A stretch of DNA of 64,000 bases from Brevibacillus parabrevis (GCF_003710905.1 NZ_RHHV01000006.1:434001-498000); one strand, 5' to 3'; positions 16,619-25,290 are shown, counted from the first letter of the stretch. Translations and numbers: made by a program. The notes: generated by a model not told the origin, from the letters alone.

Positions 16619-17524
16619 CTACAGCTCCTTCTTCGCTAATTTGGTCTTTTGCGGCATTCGGAAGACGCTTTCCAAAATCGGCACGGCATCGATGACTTGT
16701 TTGCCATGCTCCGCGTCTTTTTCTTGCGGCAGCAAAAATACGCCGAGCCGCCCGGATTGCAGGTCGCGCTTCACGAGCGGGGTCAAGGAAGGCTCCCCCG
16801 TATCGGTGTACACGCCAAGCTGCGTGGCGACATCATGCAAAATCGCCTGTCGCTGGCCGGGATGCGCGATCGTCACCTTGGCATTGGCGTCTTTGGGACT
16901 CACAATAAACCCAACGCCATGCTCCCGGATGATGTTCTGCGCATCTTCCAGTCCCACGTTCATGATGTAAATATCCCCGACGTACAAATCCTTTCCTTCC
17001 ACCCGCACCTCTGCCGGACTGGTCTCGGCGATCAGGGAGAGCGTCTTTCCCGAACGCAGCTTGCGCGAGATGAGAAGGGCGATGACTCCGGCAATGATTC
17101 CGCCCCACCAGTTGAACAAAATCGTAGCAGTCGTCGCCACCAGCGAGGTAAAAATCACCATGTAGTTGCGGCCTTCAAACACCATGGCGATCCCTTCGAT
17201 ATACGGCCCGCCGCGCGGCACCAGTTCTTGCTTGTCGATTTCCGTCAGCGTCGTGCGCTCCATGTTGCGCACATCCCTGAACTGTTGAGCGGCCACGGTT
17301 AAAAAGGTAACGGCCGTATAGTTTTCCTTGAGCAAGGCTGGAACAGCCAGTGCCCCCAATGCCGAAGCGATTACGCCGAGCGAAACATGAATAATTTTTC
17401 CGTGCGGATAGGTCGGATATTGCCTATAATCCGTTCGCAGCAAATTGATTCTGCACATGATTCCGAAGACGAATCCAATCGTCAAAGGAACGACAAATTC
17501 ATTGGCTAACAGCTCTTTAAACAC
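16619..17524 (-). CDS. YIEGIA family membrane protein (SeaA/YphB-like)
   Basis: A 301-residue protein with several N-terminal membrane helices (residues about 8-27, 45-65 and 115-145) and a soluble C-terminal domain. The family name motif GGPYIEGIAMVFEGRNYMV appears near residue 105. In B. subtilis the corresponding gene next to der and yphA is linked to spore envelope assembly; the biochemical role is not known to me. Start is a GTG at 17524 with AGGTG upstream, 6 nt after the YphA stop. The small partner gene follows 3 nt downstream. Confidence 0.85.
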   Translation of the reverse strand: MFKELLANEFVVPLTIGFVFGIMCRINLLRTDYRQYPTYPHGKIIHVSLGVIASALGALAVPALLKENYTAVTFLTVAAQQFRDVRNMERTTLTEIDKQELVPRGGPYIEGIAMVFEGRNYMVIFTSLVATTATILFNWWGGIIAGVIALLISRKLRSGKTLSLIAETSPAEVRVEGKDLYVGDIYIMNVGLEDAQNIIREHGVGFIVSPKDANAKVTIAHPGQRQAILHDVATQLGVYTDTGEPSLTPLVKRDLQSGRLGVFLLPQEKDAEHGKQVIDAVPILESVFRMPQKTKLAKKEL

Positions 17525-17530
17525 TCGCGA

Positions 17531-18166
17531 TCACCTGCCTGTGTCGGAATGGGAAGGCTCTGTCTCTCTCCGTCCAAACAGCCGACGAATGGCAGACCAG
17601 AGCAAACTGACCAGCCCCAGCAAGGAGATGCCGCTCCACAAAAGATCTTGCGCATAATCCGTCCCCAGGCTGCACGTGCCAGAAGCTTGCCAAAAATAGA
17701 GCGTGTGGAGAGCATCCGCCATCGGTAGCGCAAGCATAAGCGCGAACAGCCGGGCCGCGTTCAGCTTGCTGATGGAAAAGGCAACCGCAACACTAATTCC
17801 TGGCACAATGACCCGCTCGTCCCAAAACAGCAAGATCGGATCGGTAAAAAACAGCCAGCGCAGCCAAAAGACCATGACAGAGATGCCTAACGCACCTACC
17901 ACATACAGTCTTCTCGTCGCTTTGGGGAGGCGCGTGTAGAGGACCACACTTGCAAAAAGGGGCAACAACGTTCCGCTGAGACTCACCTGGATGGGAGCGA
18001 AGAACAATTTCCAGCTGACAAAGGAGCAGATCAGAAACGCACAAAGCACGGCAAGCACGCGTCTTCTTTCCATGTTCATTTCCCGCAGCTGCGCGTCAAA
18101 GCTTCCCATCCAGACAAGACAAAGCAGAGACCACTGGATGAGAAGCGCAATGGTTCCCTCGTTCAT
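17531..18166 (-). CDS. YphA-like polytopic membrane protein
   Basis: A 211-residue hydrophobic protein with about six membrane helices and a short basic C-terminal tail (AIRRLFGRRE). Position between fni and the YIEGIA gene and size match B. subtilis YphA, an uncharacterised protein. Start: the ATG at 18166 is six nt from GAGGAG, whereas the ATG at 18172 abuts it. No catalytic motif is visible. Confidence 0.8.
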   Translation of the reverse strand: MNEGTIALLIQWSLLCLVWMGSFDAQLREMNMERRRVLAVLCAFLICSFVSWKLFFAPIQVSLSGTLLPLFASVVLYTRLPKATRRLYVVGALGISVMVFWLRWLFFTDPILLFWDERVIVPGISVAVAFSISKLNAARLFALMLALPMADALHTLYFWQASGTCSLGTDYAQDLLWSGISLLGLVSLLWSAIRRLFGRRETEPSHSDTGR

Positions 18167-18248
18167 GTTCATCTCCTCAAAATTGTGGTTGTCTCCCCAA
18201 AGTATGCCTCAAGCGCTCCCCTTTCATGAATCACCCGCTTGTCCGTGT

Positions 18249-19298
18249 TTAGCGCTGGGCCAACTGATCAAGCACGATTCCCCGCAAACGGGCGCGCTCT
18301 GCTGTTTTCCCTGTAACCAAAAGCGGCACGTTGATTGCGTCTGCCAGCTGCACAATCCCTAGCGCCGTCATCGCCACCCGAATCTGATGATGCCACGCGT
18401 CCACTTCCTCCAGGCATTCTGCAAGCGATTTTGTATGAATCAACCGCAGCAAAGCTCCGGCCACACCGACCGCTTTCGCTCCCAAGCTGATTGCCTTGAA
18501 TGCATCCAGCCCGTGGCGCACGCCTCCTGTCGCCATAACGGACGACTGGGCGTGGATGTGGCTGTCCGCTTCCAGCAAGCTTTCTACAGTCGTAAAGCCC
18601 CAGTCTTCAAACATGGTCAGCGGGTGACTGCTCCGCATGTTTTCCACTTTGGCAAAATTCGTTCCGCCCCTTCCGCCGACATCGATGCTGCGGATTCCGG
18701 CTTCCAGCAGTTTGCGCATCGTTTCCTTTGTCATGCCAAACCCGACTTCTTTGACGATGACCGGGACGTTTACTGCTTCGCTGATGTTTTGAATGCGCTC
18801 CAAATAGCCGCGGAAGTCGCGATCTCCCTCCGGCATCAACAGCTCCTGCATCACATTCAGATGAATTTGCAGGCCGTCCGCCTCCAGCATGTCAATCGCT
18901 GCTTTCGCCTGCTCAACCGTTGCCTCTGCCCCGACATTGGCCCAGATGATCCCGTGTGGATTTTCTTTGCGGACAATCTGATAGCTGGAAGCTAGGGACG
19001 GGTCCCGGAGCGCCGCCATTTGCGAACCGACAGCCATCGCCAATTGCCGTTCTCTGGCAATAATTGCAAGCTTTTGATTGATTGGCGTCGTCGCCTCGGC
19101 TCCCCCCGTCATTGCGTTAATGACAAAAGGGGATGGCAGACGAAACGTGGCAAACTCCGTCGCAAGCTTCGTCTCCTCATATCCTGTATTCGGCACACTG
19201 TTTGGGACAAAACTGACATCATCGAAGCAGTTTGTCCCATTTTCAGCCGTTGCCAGCGCGTTGCGAATATGATCGAGCTTCCGTGTGGATCGATCCAT
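18249..19298 (-). CDS. fni: Type 2 isopentenyl-diphosphate delta-isomerase
   Basis: FMN- and NAD(P)H-dependent enzyme that interconverts isopentenyl and dimethylallyl diphosphate. The 349-residue TIM-barrel shows RKLDHIRNAL at the start, the FMN-binding VINAMTGGAEATTPIN, QIHLNVMQELLMPEGDRDF with the catalytic glutamine, VIVKEVGFGMTKE, and the phosphate loop DVGGRGGTNFA. ATG 19298 follows GGGAGGG at eight nt. It supplies prenyl units for the heptaprenyl synthase encoded at the left of this window. The order rpsA homologue-fni-yphA is as in B. subtilis. Confidence 0.97.
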   Translation of the reverse strand: MDRSTRKLDHIRNALATAENGTNCFDDVSFVPNSVPNTGYEETKLATEFATFRLPSPFVINAMTGGAEATTPINQKLAIIARERQLAMAVGSQMAALRDPSLASSYQIVRKENPHGIIWANVGAEATVEQAKAAIDMLEADGLQIHLNVMQELLMPEGDRDFRGYLERIQNISEAVNVPVIVKEVGFGMTKETMRKLLEAGIRSIDVGGRGGTNFAKVENMRSSHPLTMFEDWGFTTVESLLEADSHIHAQSSVMATGGVRHGLDAFKAISLGAKAVGVAGALLRLIHTKSLAECLEEVDAWHHQIRVAMTALGIVQLADAINVPLLVTGKTAERARLRGIVLDQLAQR

Positions 19299-19349
19299 GC
19301 ATGTATCCCTCCCGTCAAACTATCTTTCCTCTCTGATTGACAGCCAAGC

Positions 19350-19377
19350 AAAAAGGGATACGCAAAAGCGTACCCCC
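19350..19377 (-). terminator. Intrinsic terminator after the S1-domain gene
   Basis: Arms GGGATACGC and GCGTACCCC with a four-base AAAA loop and a minus-strand T run; 20 nt after the stop of 19398-20570. Confidence 0.8.
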
Positions 19378-19397
19378 TCATTTCACGTCTATACCGC

Positions 19398-20570
19398 TTA
19401 CTTGAACTTGTCTTTCAGATCGGCAAACAGTTCACCAAGCGTCACGCCCATAGGCTGATTGTTTTCTTGCGTGAATTGTTGTTGCTCACGCTTGCTTGCG
19501 CGCTCTGCCTGCTCAACGCGCTCTTCTTCAACCGCGCGAATGCTCAAGCTGATGCGCTGCTCTTGCGGAACGACATCGAGAATCTTCACTTGCACTTCCT
19601 GACCTTCTTTGAGCACCTCGCCAGGAGTGTTTACGCGACGATTCGCGATTTGGGAAATGTGAACCAACCCTTCGATTCCAGGAGCCACTTCCACAAAAGC
19701 ACCGAAGGAAACAAGGCGTTTAACCGTACCAGTAGCCACAGAGCCTGCTTTGAACTCTTCCGCTACTTTCGCCCAAGGACCCGCTTGCGTTTCCTTGATG
19801 CTCAGGCCAATGCGCTCATTTTCACGGTCGATCTTGAGCACTTTCACCTGTACTTTGTCGCCTTCCTTCACTACATCGGACGGTTTTTCAACGCGGTTCC
19901 AAGCCAGTTCGGATACATGCACCAGACCGTCTACTCCGCCGATGTCCACGAATACGCCAAAGTCAGTCATGCGTTGAACGGTTCCTTCCAGCACTTGACC
20001 TACTTGGATTTGATCCAGAATGGACTGTTTTTGCGCTTTTGCTTCATCTTCCAGCACCGCTTTGTGGGAGAGAATCACTTTGTTCTTCTCTTTGTCCATC
20101 TCGACCACTTTCAGCGTCAGGGACTTGCCTTTGTAATCGGAGAAATCTTCTACGAAGTGACGCTCTACCATGGATGCAGGAATGAAGCCGCGAACGCCTA
20201 CATCTACAACCAGGCCGCCTTTTACTACTTCTTTTACGGTTGCTTCGATGATGGTGCCAGCCTGCATTTTTTGCTCCAGATCAGCCCAGGAAGATTCCAT
20301 CGCGACAGCTTTTTTGGACACGACGAGTTCTTCTTTTTCATCGTTGAGCTTGATTACTTTCACTTCAAACGTGTCGCCAACCGAAACGACGTCAGCCACT
20401 TTTTCTACGTGCAGCGGGGAAAGCTCGCTGATCGGAATCAGGCCATCGTATTTGTAGCCCACATCCACAAGAGCCTGTTTGTCTTCGACTTTCGTTACCG
20501 TCGCTTTTACGACATCCCCTACGGAAATGGTTGTTGCATCCGTCAAGCTTACGTTTGTTTCATCCATCAT
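19398..20570 (-). CDS. Four-domain S1 RNA-binding protein, RpsA homologue (YpfD)
   Basis: A 390-residue protein built from four S1 repeats, starting near residues 17, 103, 187 and 272. Each has the usual G-x-V-x-G-x-V pattern, for example VGQVLEGTVQRMTDFGVFV and AGSVATGTVKRLVSFGAFV. Gram-positive homologues are called 30S ribosomal protein S1 homologue but are shorter than the six-repeat E. coli protein and not stably ribosome-bound. Start at ATG 20570 with AAGGAGG eight nt upstream; the ORF extends 13 codons further without a site. It sits between cmk/plsC and fni, as ypfD does in B. subtilis. Confidence 0.95.
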   Translation of the reverse strand: MMDETNVSLTDATTISVGDVVKATVTKVEDKQALVDVGYKYDGLIPISELSPLHVEKVADVVSVGDTFEVKVIKLNDEKEELVVSKKAVAMESSWADLEQKMQAGTIIEATVKEVVKGGLVVDVGVRGFIPASMVERHFVEDFSDYKGKSLTLKVVEMDKEKNKVILSHKAVLEDEAKAQKQSILDQIQVGQVLEGTVQRMTDFGVFVDIGGVDGLVHVSELAWNRVEKPSDVVKEGDKVQVKVLKIDRENERIGLSIKETQAGPWAKVAEEFKAGSVATGTVKRLVSFGAFVEVAPGIEGLVHISQIANRRVNTPGEVLKEGQEVQVKILDVVPQEQRISLSIRAVEEERVEQAERASKREQQQFTQENNQPMGVTLGELFADLKDKFK

Positions 20571-20756
20571 CCAAAAAACCTCCTTGAATACCATCCAGTC
20601 CCAGGCCATCTATGTACAGGTTGTAAGCAACCACATTACACGAAGCGGGAGCAAGTATATTTTTTACTGTCGCCCGAAGGCTGGCAGTTAGCACTGACAT
20701 AGCCAGTAAGTTCCAGCAAATGTAGTATTCGTCCCTTTGTCAATTCTATACCGGAC

Positions 20757-21350
20757 TTAGGGAAGATGCTGGCTCCGCAATTCTTTGATGTGGGTCATGA
20801 TCAGGTCGCTCGTCTCTTTCAGCACTTCAGCGCTGCTTTTCGCTTCGCGCAGGCTGGCGAGATCAATCGGCTTTCCGTAGACGATCTTGATCGGACGAAA
20901 AGCGCGATACGGCCCGACAATCGCCACCGGAATGACCGCGGCTTGCGATTTGAGCGCAAACATCGCTACGCCTGACATCGCTTCTCCCGGTTCACCCGTT
21001 TTGCTGCGGGTTCCCTCAGGGAAAATTCCAAAGATTTTTCCATCTTCGAGCAATTTGAGCGTCGTGCGGATTGCCGCCCGATCACCCGCGCCCCTCTTGA
21101 CGGGAAAAGCGCCGAACTTCGTGATTAGAAAAGATAATACCGGGATTTTAAAAAGCTCTTCCTTGGCCATGAAATGTACCTGTCGTTCAATTCCGGACCC
21201 GAGCAAAGGCGGGTCCCAGAGCGAAATGTGGTTGGCACACAAAATCACCGGGCCTTCCTTAGGTATATGTTCACGCCCAATCACTTGCCAACGATAGACA
21301 AGCGAAAATATGATGCGGAATATTCCGCGGAATAAACGGTAATAGGTCAC
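20757..21350 (-). CDS. plsC: 1-acyl-sn-glycerol-3-phosphate acyltransferase
   Basis: Adds the second acyl chain to make phosphatidic acid. The 197-residue protein has the PlsC motifs NHISLWDPP (HX4D), GAFPVKRG, FGIFPEGTRS and VIPVAIVG, with one N-terminal membrane segment. The start is a GTG at 21350 that overlaps the cmk stop in GTGA, so translation is coupled to cmk. B. subtilis has plsC elsewhere; a cmk-plsC pair is common in other Firmicutes. With gpsA and plsY it makes a local set of phospholipid genes. Confidence 0.94.
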   Translation of the reverse strand: MTYYRLFRGIFRIIFSLVYRWQVIGREHIPKEGPVILCANHISLWDPPLLGSGIERQVHFMAKEELFKIPVLSFLITKFGAFPVKRGAGDRAAIRTTLKLLEDGKIFGIFPEGTRSKTGEPGEAMSGVAMFALKSQAAVIPVAIVGPYRAFRPIKIVYGKPIDLASLREAKSSAEVLKETSDLIMTHIKELRSQHLP

Positions 21351-22018
21351 TTGGCAGACTCTCCCGTTCGCTCGCAGATTTGCAAGATGTGATCAACCAC
21401 CTGCTCAATCGACATGCCTGTTGTATCCACCAAAACGGCATCTTCCGCCTGGCGCAACGGTGCCACCTCTCGCTGTGTATCCCGACGATCCCGCTCCTCG
21501 ATTTCTTTTTCCAGCTCGGCAAGGTCTGTCTCGGTTCCTTTTTCACGCAGTTCTTTCCATCGTCTCTCTGCTCGTTCACGACTGGAAGCTGTCAGAAAAA
21601 TTTTCACCTCGGCATCAGGCAGGACATGTGTTCCGATATCTCTGCCGTCCATGACCACATTCCCTTGTTCGGCGAGCTGTCTCTGCAGTACCAGCATTTG
21701 TTCGCGAACAGGACCGTAGCTCGCTACAATAGAGGCGTACTGGCTGACCTCTGTGGAACGAATCTGATCCGTTACGTCGATGTCATTCCAGAACACGCGT
21801 TGGCGACCAGCTTGGCGCACCAGCCCAATCTTGTTGTTTTTCAAAAGCGCAGAAACTGCGGACTCGTCGCTAATCGGAAGCTGCTCGTGGGAAACGCCCC
21901 AGGCAAGAGCACGGTACATGGCACCCGTGTCGATATAGACGTATTCCAGTTGCCCTGCCACCTTCTGTGCGACGGTGCTTTTCCCTGCTCCCGCAGGTCC
22001 ATCAATTGCTATGTTCAT
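21347..22018 (-). CDS. cmk: Cytidylate kinase
   Basis: Phosphorylates CMP and dCMP. The 223-residue protein has the P-loop IAIDGPAGAGKSTVAQKVA, YVYIDTGAMYRALAW, and the CMP-specific segment VVMDGRDIGTHVLPDAEVKIFLTAS. The ATG at 22018 follows AGGTGAGAAG. It is separated from the next upstream gene by about 190 nt containing a candidate promoter and several inverted repeats, described separately. plsC overlaps its 3' end by 4 nt. Confidence 0.97.
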   Translation of the reverse strand: MNIAIDGPAGAGKSTVAQKVAGQLEYVYIDTGAMYRALAWGVSHEQLPISDESAVSALLKNNKIGLVRQAGRQRVFWNDIDVTDQIRSTEVSQYASIVASYGPVREQMLVLQRQLAEQGNVVMDGRDIGTHVLPDAEVKIFLTASSRERAERRWKELREKGTETDLAELEKEIEERDRRDTQREVAPLRQAEDAVLVDTTGMSIEQVVDHILQICERTGESAK

Positions 22019-22066
22019 TCACTTCTCACCTGCTATGTACAGTAGTTCAGAAAGGGAGTAAAACAA

Positions 22067-22090
22067 GAAAAGCTTCTGCCCGAAGCCTGT
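22067..22090 (-). terminator. Weak terminator-like hairpin in the cmk leader
   Basis: On the minus strand GGCTTC and GAAGCT pair around a five-base loop and are followed by TTTTCTTGTTTT. It may end transcripts from ypfA-ypfB or act as an attenuator before cmk. Confidence 0.45.
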
Positions 22091-22120
22091 TCCCATTCAT
22101 GTGGAGAAAAACACACATAT

Positions 22121-22159
22121 GACCGTAAACGGTCTACGAAAACGATCGTTGCCGTTTTC
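22121..22159 (-). promoter_or_regulatory. Two inverted repeats in the cmk leader
   Basis: GACCGT/ACGGTC arms lie at 22121-22134, and GAAAACG/CGTTTTC arms lie at 22138-22159. Both would fold in the cmk leader RNA or could bind a dimeric regulator. No known riboswitch is recognised. Confidence 0.4.
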
Positions 22160-22172
22160 TATGTTATCTATA

Positions 22173-22201
22173 ATAGTACCATAGTATGGAAGCATGCGCA
22201 A
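22173..22201 (-). promoter_or_regulatory. Candidate sigma-A promoter for cmk-plsC
   Basis: Minus-strand TTGCGC (complement of 22196-22201) and TACTAT (complement of 22173-22178) are spaced 17 nt apart. This would give a leader of roughly 145 nt before cmk. It slightly precedes the stop of the ypfB-like gene. Confidence 0.45.
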
Positions 22202-22205
22202 ACCT

Positions 22206-22397
22206 TTAGGGCTTGTCTGACACGCCTTCCAAGCGTTCTGTCTCGATCAGAAAAGCGCGAGCAGGAACGTATTGTATCAGGATTTCCCCGGCTGTCAGCG
22301 CGATGGCGCAGGCCACAATTCCAATCATGATGCCTTTCTCTACCCGTCTGGAAAATCGGCGAAAACGCTCGTCGTACTGACTGGTCAATGGGGTCAC
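22206..22397 (-). CDS. YpfB-like small membrane protein
   Basis: A 63-residue protein with a basic N terminus (YDERFRRFSRRVEKG) and one hydrophobic helix (residues about 23-42). B. subtilis has a small gene, ypfB, in the same place between ypfA and cmk; function unknown. The start is uncertain: GTG 22397 lies close to AAAAGGAA, and a TTG at 22388 has better spacing. A longer frame to 22463 would overlap ypfA and is not preferred. Confidence 0.65.
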   Translation of the reverse strand: MTPLTSQYDERFRRFSRRVEKGIMIGIVACAIALTAGEILIQYVPARAFLIETERLEGVSDKP

Positions 22398-22414
22398 TTC
22401 CTTTTGGCAAAGCG

Positions 22415-23101
22415 TCAATCCTCGACGCCTTTTTTGCGAAGCTCTAGCTGTCTTTCGTAACACGCCCTAACCACTTTTACCCGATCCTGTTCACTGATAT
22501 TCGTAAACTTCCCTGATATCCACTGATGCAAGCCCTTCTCTTCCGGCGCCTTTTGTCTGACGACCTCCAGTTCGGCAAATGCATGCTGCACCTGGCCAGT
22601 TCGGCTAGGCAGCGATATCCAGACCTGGAGCAAATCCTTTTCCCGCAAACGATAGGACTCGTCGCAGCTGAAAGACAGACCGCCACCGCTGATGTCGATC
22701 GTTCGCGCCAAAAAATGATAGCGCCGCATCGGGTCCTGATGCTTTACAGCGATGTCCAGCGTCGTTTCGATACGCAAGTAATTGCGCCGTTGTGTGCGCA
22801 CAATCTCCTCTTTATTCGGCAATTGCAACAACAGCACCGGGATATGCGCGCTTTCTCTGCCGACGATGGAGGTATGGAACTCATAGCGAGAGCCGTCCTC
22901 TCCTACGTACCAGACCAGGCAGCTTGTGCCGGGCCGAAATACCCCGGTTCTTCCCGTGTTTTCACTGGTCGGCAATTCGATAGAAGCTACCTCTTCTGTC
23001 AAGTCGGTGACGCGGCTTTTGAAAGCATCCAACTCTGTTTCTTCTTCAGAGGAACCCGTGAAGTGAAGTCGTATGGTTTGTCCTACTCGTGGAAGCATCA
23101 T
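22415..23101 (-). CDS. PilZ-domain c-di-GMP receptor (YpfA/MotI-like)
   Basis: A 228-residue protein with an N-terminal YcgR-like barrel (LPRVGQTIRLHF) and a C-terminal PilZ domain. The c-di-GMP motifs are visible: RTQRRNYLR (RxxxR) near residue 105 and DISGGGLSF near residue 140. B. subtilis MotI (formerly YpfA/DgrA) acts as a flagellar clutch on MotA when c-di-GMP is bound; the same role is likely here, and a GGDEF-EAL protein is encoded at 56652-58931. The ATG at 23101 is 12 nt from GGAGG, a long but usable spacing. Confidence 0.9.
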   Translation of the reverse strand: MMLPRVGQTIRLHFTGSSEEETELDAFKSRVTDLTEEVASIELPTSENTGRTGVFRPGTSCLVWYVGEDGSRYEFHTSIVGRESAHIPVLLLQLPNKEEIVRTQRRNYLRIETTLDIAVKHQDPMRRYHFLARTIDISGGGLSFSCDESYRLREKDLLQVWISLPSRTGQVQHAFAELEVVRQKAPEEKGLHQWISGKFTNISEQDRVKVVRACYERQLELRKKGVED

Positions 23102-23165
23102 ATAGCAAATGTTCCTCCTTTTCCCTCTCACCCCCTCATTATATACTCTTTTCTTTCGAATCAGC

Positions 23166-23198
23166 AAATAGGGAAAGCCGTCAAATTCAGCTTTCCCC
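23166..23198 (-). terminator. Possible terminator after ypeB
   Basis: GGGAAAGC and GCTTTCCC arms about 15 nt after the ypeB stop, but the following T run is poor. Confidence 0.4.
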
Positions 23199-23214
23199 TT
23201 GCATTTTTCCGCGC

Positions 23215-24582
23215 TTATTGCTGATTCTCCCGGTCTGTGCCAGTCTCCATTTTCACGACTTCTTCCTCGTCGCCGTTCATGGCGTTGATGTACACCATGT
23301 ATGAATTTCCTTCAAAGCTGCCCGTCAGCTCCCAGGTCAAAACTTCTTTGCCGTCATTTTTCCCTTCGATCAAAGCCAGCCGCTCGCTGGTGACTTTCAC
23401 GCTCGGATTTACTTTTTTGCGCGCCTCTTCTTTGGACAGACGCGGCTTGGACAGCAGGCGTTGTTTGTGATTGAACAAGTATTCCGTAGAGTTGAATGCG
23501 GTCACTTCTCCGTTGTCCAGCGCGATCTCAATCGTCACGGAATCCGGATAGATGCGCACGCCATCCTGGACGGGCACAAACGTGAACAGCGCATTGCGGT
23601 CATAGCTGTCGATCTCGGAAACAACCATATCCCCGAAGCCATGCTTGCGCAAAAACTCTTCGCCTCTCTCTTGCGCTTGCTTCATATCGAGTTTTTCTTC
23701 CCCGATCTCACGCTCGTTCATCATCCAGACGACTTTGCCGCCGCGTTTGGTCACATCGAGGTTGATCGCCGCTTTCTGTCCGTTCGGAATGACGCGGACA
23801 CTGTAAGCTGTGTACGTTTGTCCTTTTCCGTTCTCGTCGACTTCCACCTTGGCGTCAGACGCGTTGATGCGCAAAAATTCCAGTGCGCTTTTCTTCGCAT
23901 CCTCAGCGGTGGCGGGCTTGCCGTCAATTCCCTGGATTCGTTGCTGTTTTTTCTTGTCCAGGCTCTGGATGCCCACTCCCCAGTCCAAATCCGGAAACTC
24001 CTGCACTTTTTTCTCGATCGTCTGGAATCCGTCTACAATTGTGTTGTCCGACTTCTTGTCGTCTGACGCGAGCGCCGTCTCTACGTCCATCCAGCGCAGT
24101 TGCTTGTCGATGACATTGGCCTGGACGTTGCGCAACTGGTCCTGAATGTCCTGGGCTTGTTTATGCAAGCTTTTCAAGGTGCCGTACTCCTTGTCGCTAA
24201 GCGGCTCCTTGTCCAGATCGCGCACAGCAACCCGGTAAGAGAAATCGGCTACACGCGAAAGCATCTCCTCTGTGTTGCTGAAAGGCATCAACGTAAGCGG
24301 AAGCTGGCCCACATCCGATTGGGCTGCGTAGGCAAGTCGCCAAACGTTGGTCAAGGTCGGCGTCATTTGCCGGCGGGAATTGACGACCAATGACTTGCCC
24401 AGTTCGTCATGCAATTTGTCGATATGGTAAGTCAAGTCGTGAAAAGCCCGCTGATACGAGTTTTCCGCTTTGATCAAAACCGAGTTTTTTTCGTTGTGCT
24501 CCTGGTACCCCCACATCCCCGCGCCCACCAAGGCAACCAAGGCTATGGGTAACAAGACGCGCGCCGTTGCTCCATATACCAT
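23215..24582 (-). CDS. ypeB: Germination protein YpeB
   Basis: YpeB is a spore membrane-anchored protein that stabilises the cortex hydrolase SleB until germination. The 455-residue protein has one N-terminal membrane helix (residues about 6-25), a helical domain, and C-terminal PepSY-like repeats (for example AEDAKKSALEFLRI and SKEEARKKVNPSVKV). ATG 24582 follows AAGGAG. It lies 35 nt after sleB, the usual sleB-ypeB bicistronic operon, expressed in the forespore in B. subtilis. Confidence 0.95.
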   Translation of the reverse strand: MVYGATARVLLPIALVALVGAGMWGYQEHNEKNSVLIKAENSYQRAFHDLTYHIDKLHDELGKSLVVNSRRQMTPTLTNVWRLAYAAQSDVGQLPLTLMPFSNTEEMLSRVADFSYRVAVRDLDKEPLSDKEYGTLKSLHKQAQDIQDQLRNVQANVIDKQLRWMDVETALASDDKKSDNTIVDGFQTIEKKVQEFPDLDWGVGIQSLDKKKQQRIQGIDGKPATAEDAKKSALEFLRINASDAKVEVDENGKGQTYTAYSVRVIPNGQKAAINLDVTKRGGKVVWMMNEREIGEEKLDMKQAQERGEEFLRKHGFGDMVVSEIDSYDRNALFTFVPVQDGVRIYPDSVTIEIALDNGEVTAFNSTEYLFNHKQRLLSKPRLSKEEARKKVNPSVKVTSERLALIEGKNDGKEVLTWELTGSFEGNSYMVYINAMNGDEEEVVKMETGTDRENQQ

Positions 24583-24617
24583 CCCTTGCCACTCCTTCTA
24601 TTCTGATTGAAAAGCCT

Positions 24618-25145
24618 TTACCTGCAAAAAATATGCTTCCCGATTTTTTTGACTTGCGGCCTGCTCCAAATCCATTTGGACGTCGCTGTTACCGGGTTGA
24701 AGTAGTAGGTGCAGCCTCCCGATGGGTCCCACCCGTTCAATGCATTTTTGACAGCCTTGCGCGCACTCTCGTTCGGGGCCAGCCAGATTTGCCCGTCCGC
24801 CACTGCCGTGAATGCTCGCGGCTCAAAAATGACAGCCGATGGCGTATCGGGAAAGGACGGGCTTTTGACGCGGTTTAAAATGACGGCAGCAATCGCCACC
24901 TGGCCTTCAAACGGTTCTCCTCTGGCCTCTCCGTACACGGCATTCGCCATCAGCTTGAGGTCGTTCTCCGATATCCGCGAAGGATGAAAGCTCGCTTTGG
25001 ACTTTGTCTGGCTTTGCTTTGCCGGTGCTGCCATCTGTGTCCCGCGTGCGGCCACCGCGCTGTTTTCATTGGAGAAAATCTCGTACCCGCAAAAGCCTGC
25101 CACCACGAACAAGATCAGCACACCTGCGATCCAGATTTTTTGCAC
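24618..25145 (-). CDS. sleB: Spore cortex hydrolase SleB, short form
   Basis: Spore cortex lytic enzyme of the SleB/CwlJ hydrolase family. The catalytic domain starts near residue 60 (ENDLKLMANAVYGEARGEP, with the proposed catalytic glutamate) and ends with WSRPQVKKIGKHIFCR. Start: the GTG at 25145 follows AAGGAGG by nine nt; ATG codons at 25166 and 25184 lack a site. That gives 175 residues with an uncleaved-looking membrane helix (residues about 5-22) and a short linker. The peptidoglycan-binding domain of B. subtilis SleB is absent, although the ypeB neighbour argues for SleB rather than CwlJ. Confidence 0.88.
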   Translation of the reverse strand: MQKIWIAGVLILFVVAGFCGYEIFSNENSAVAARGTQMAAPAKQSQTKSKASFHPSRISENDLKLMANAVYGEARGEPFEGQVAIAAVILNRVKSPSFPDTPSAVIFEPRAFTAVADGQIWLAPNESARKAVKNALNGWDPSGGCTYYFNPVTATSKWIWSRPQVKKIGKHIFCR

Positions 25146-25255
25146 GGCATAAGTCCTCCTTGGCATGAATTGAAATCTTTGCATAGTGTTAGTGGAGGAA
25201 GAATGGATTATGCATGAAAATGCGAGAGGAATCGCCAATCCAGAGGCTTCCAGCA

Positions 25256-25290
25256 CAAAAAGACCGATACGCTTGGCATCGGTCTTTTTG
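25256..25290 (-). terminator. Intrinsic terminator after the zinc-ribbon gene
   Basis: Twelve-base arms AAAAAGACCGAT and ATCGGTCTTTTT with a nine-base loop; ends the prsW transcript. Confidence 0.88.
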
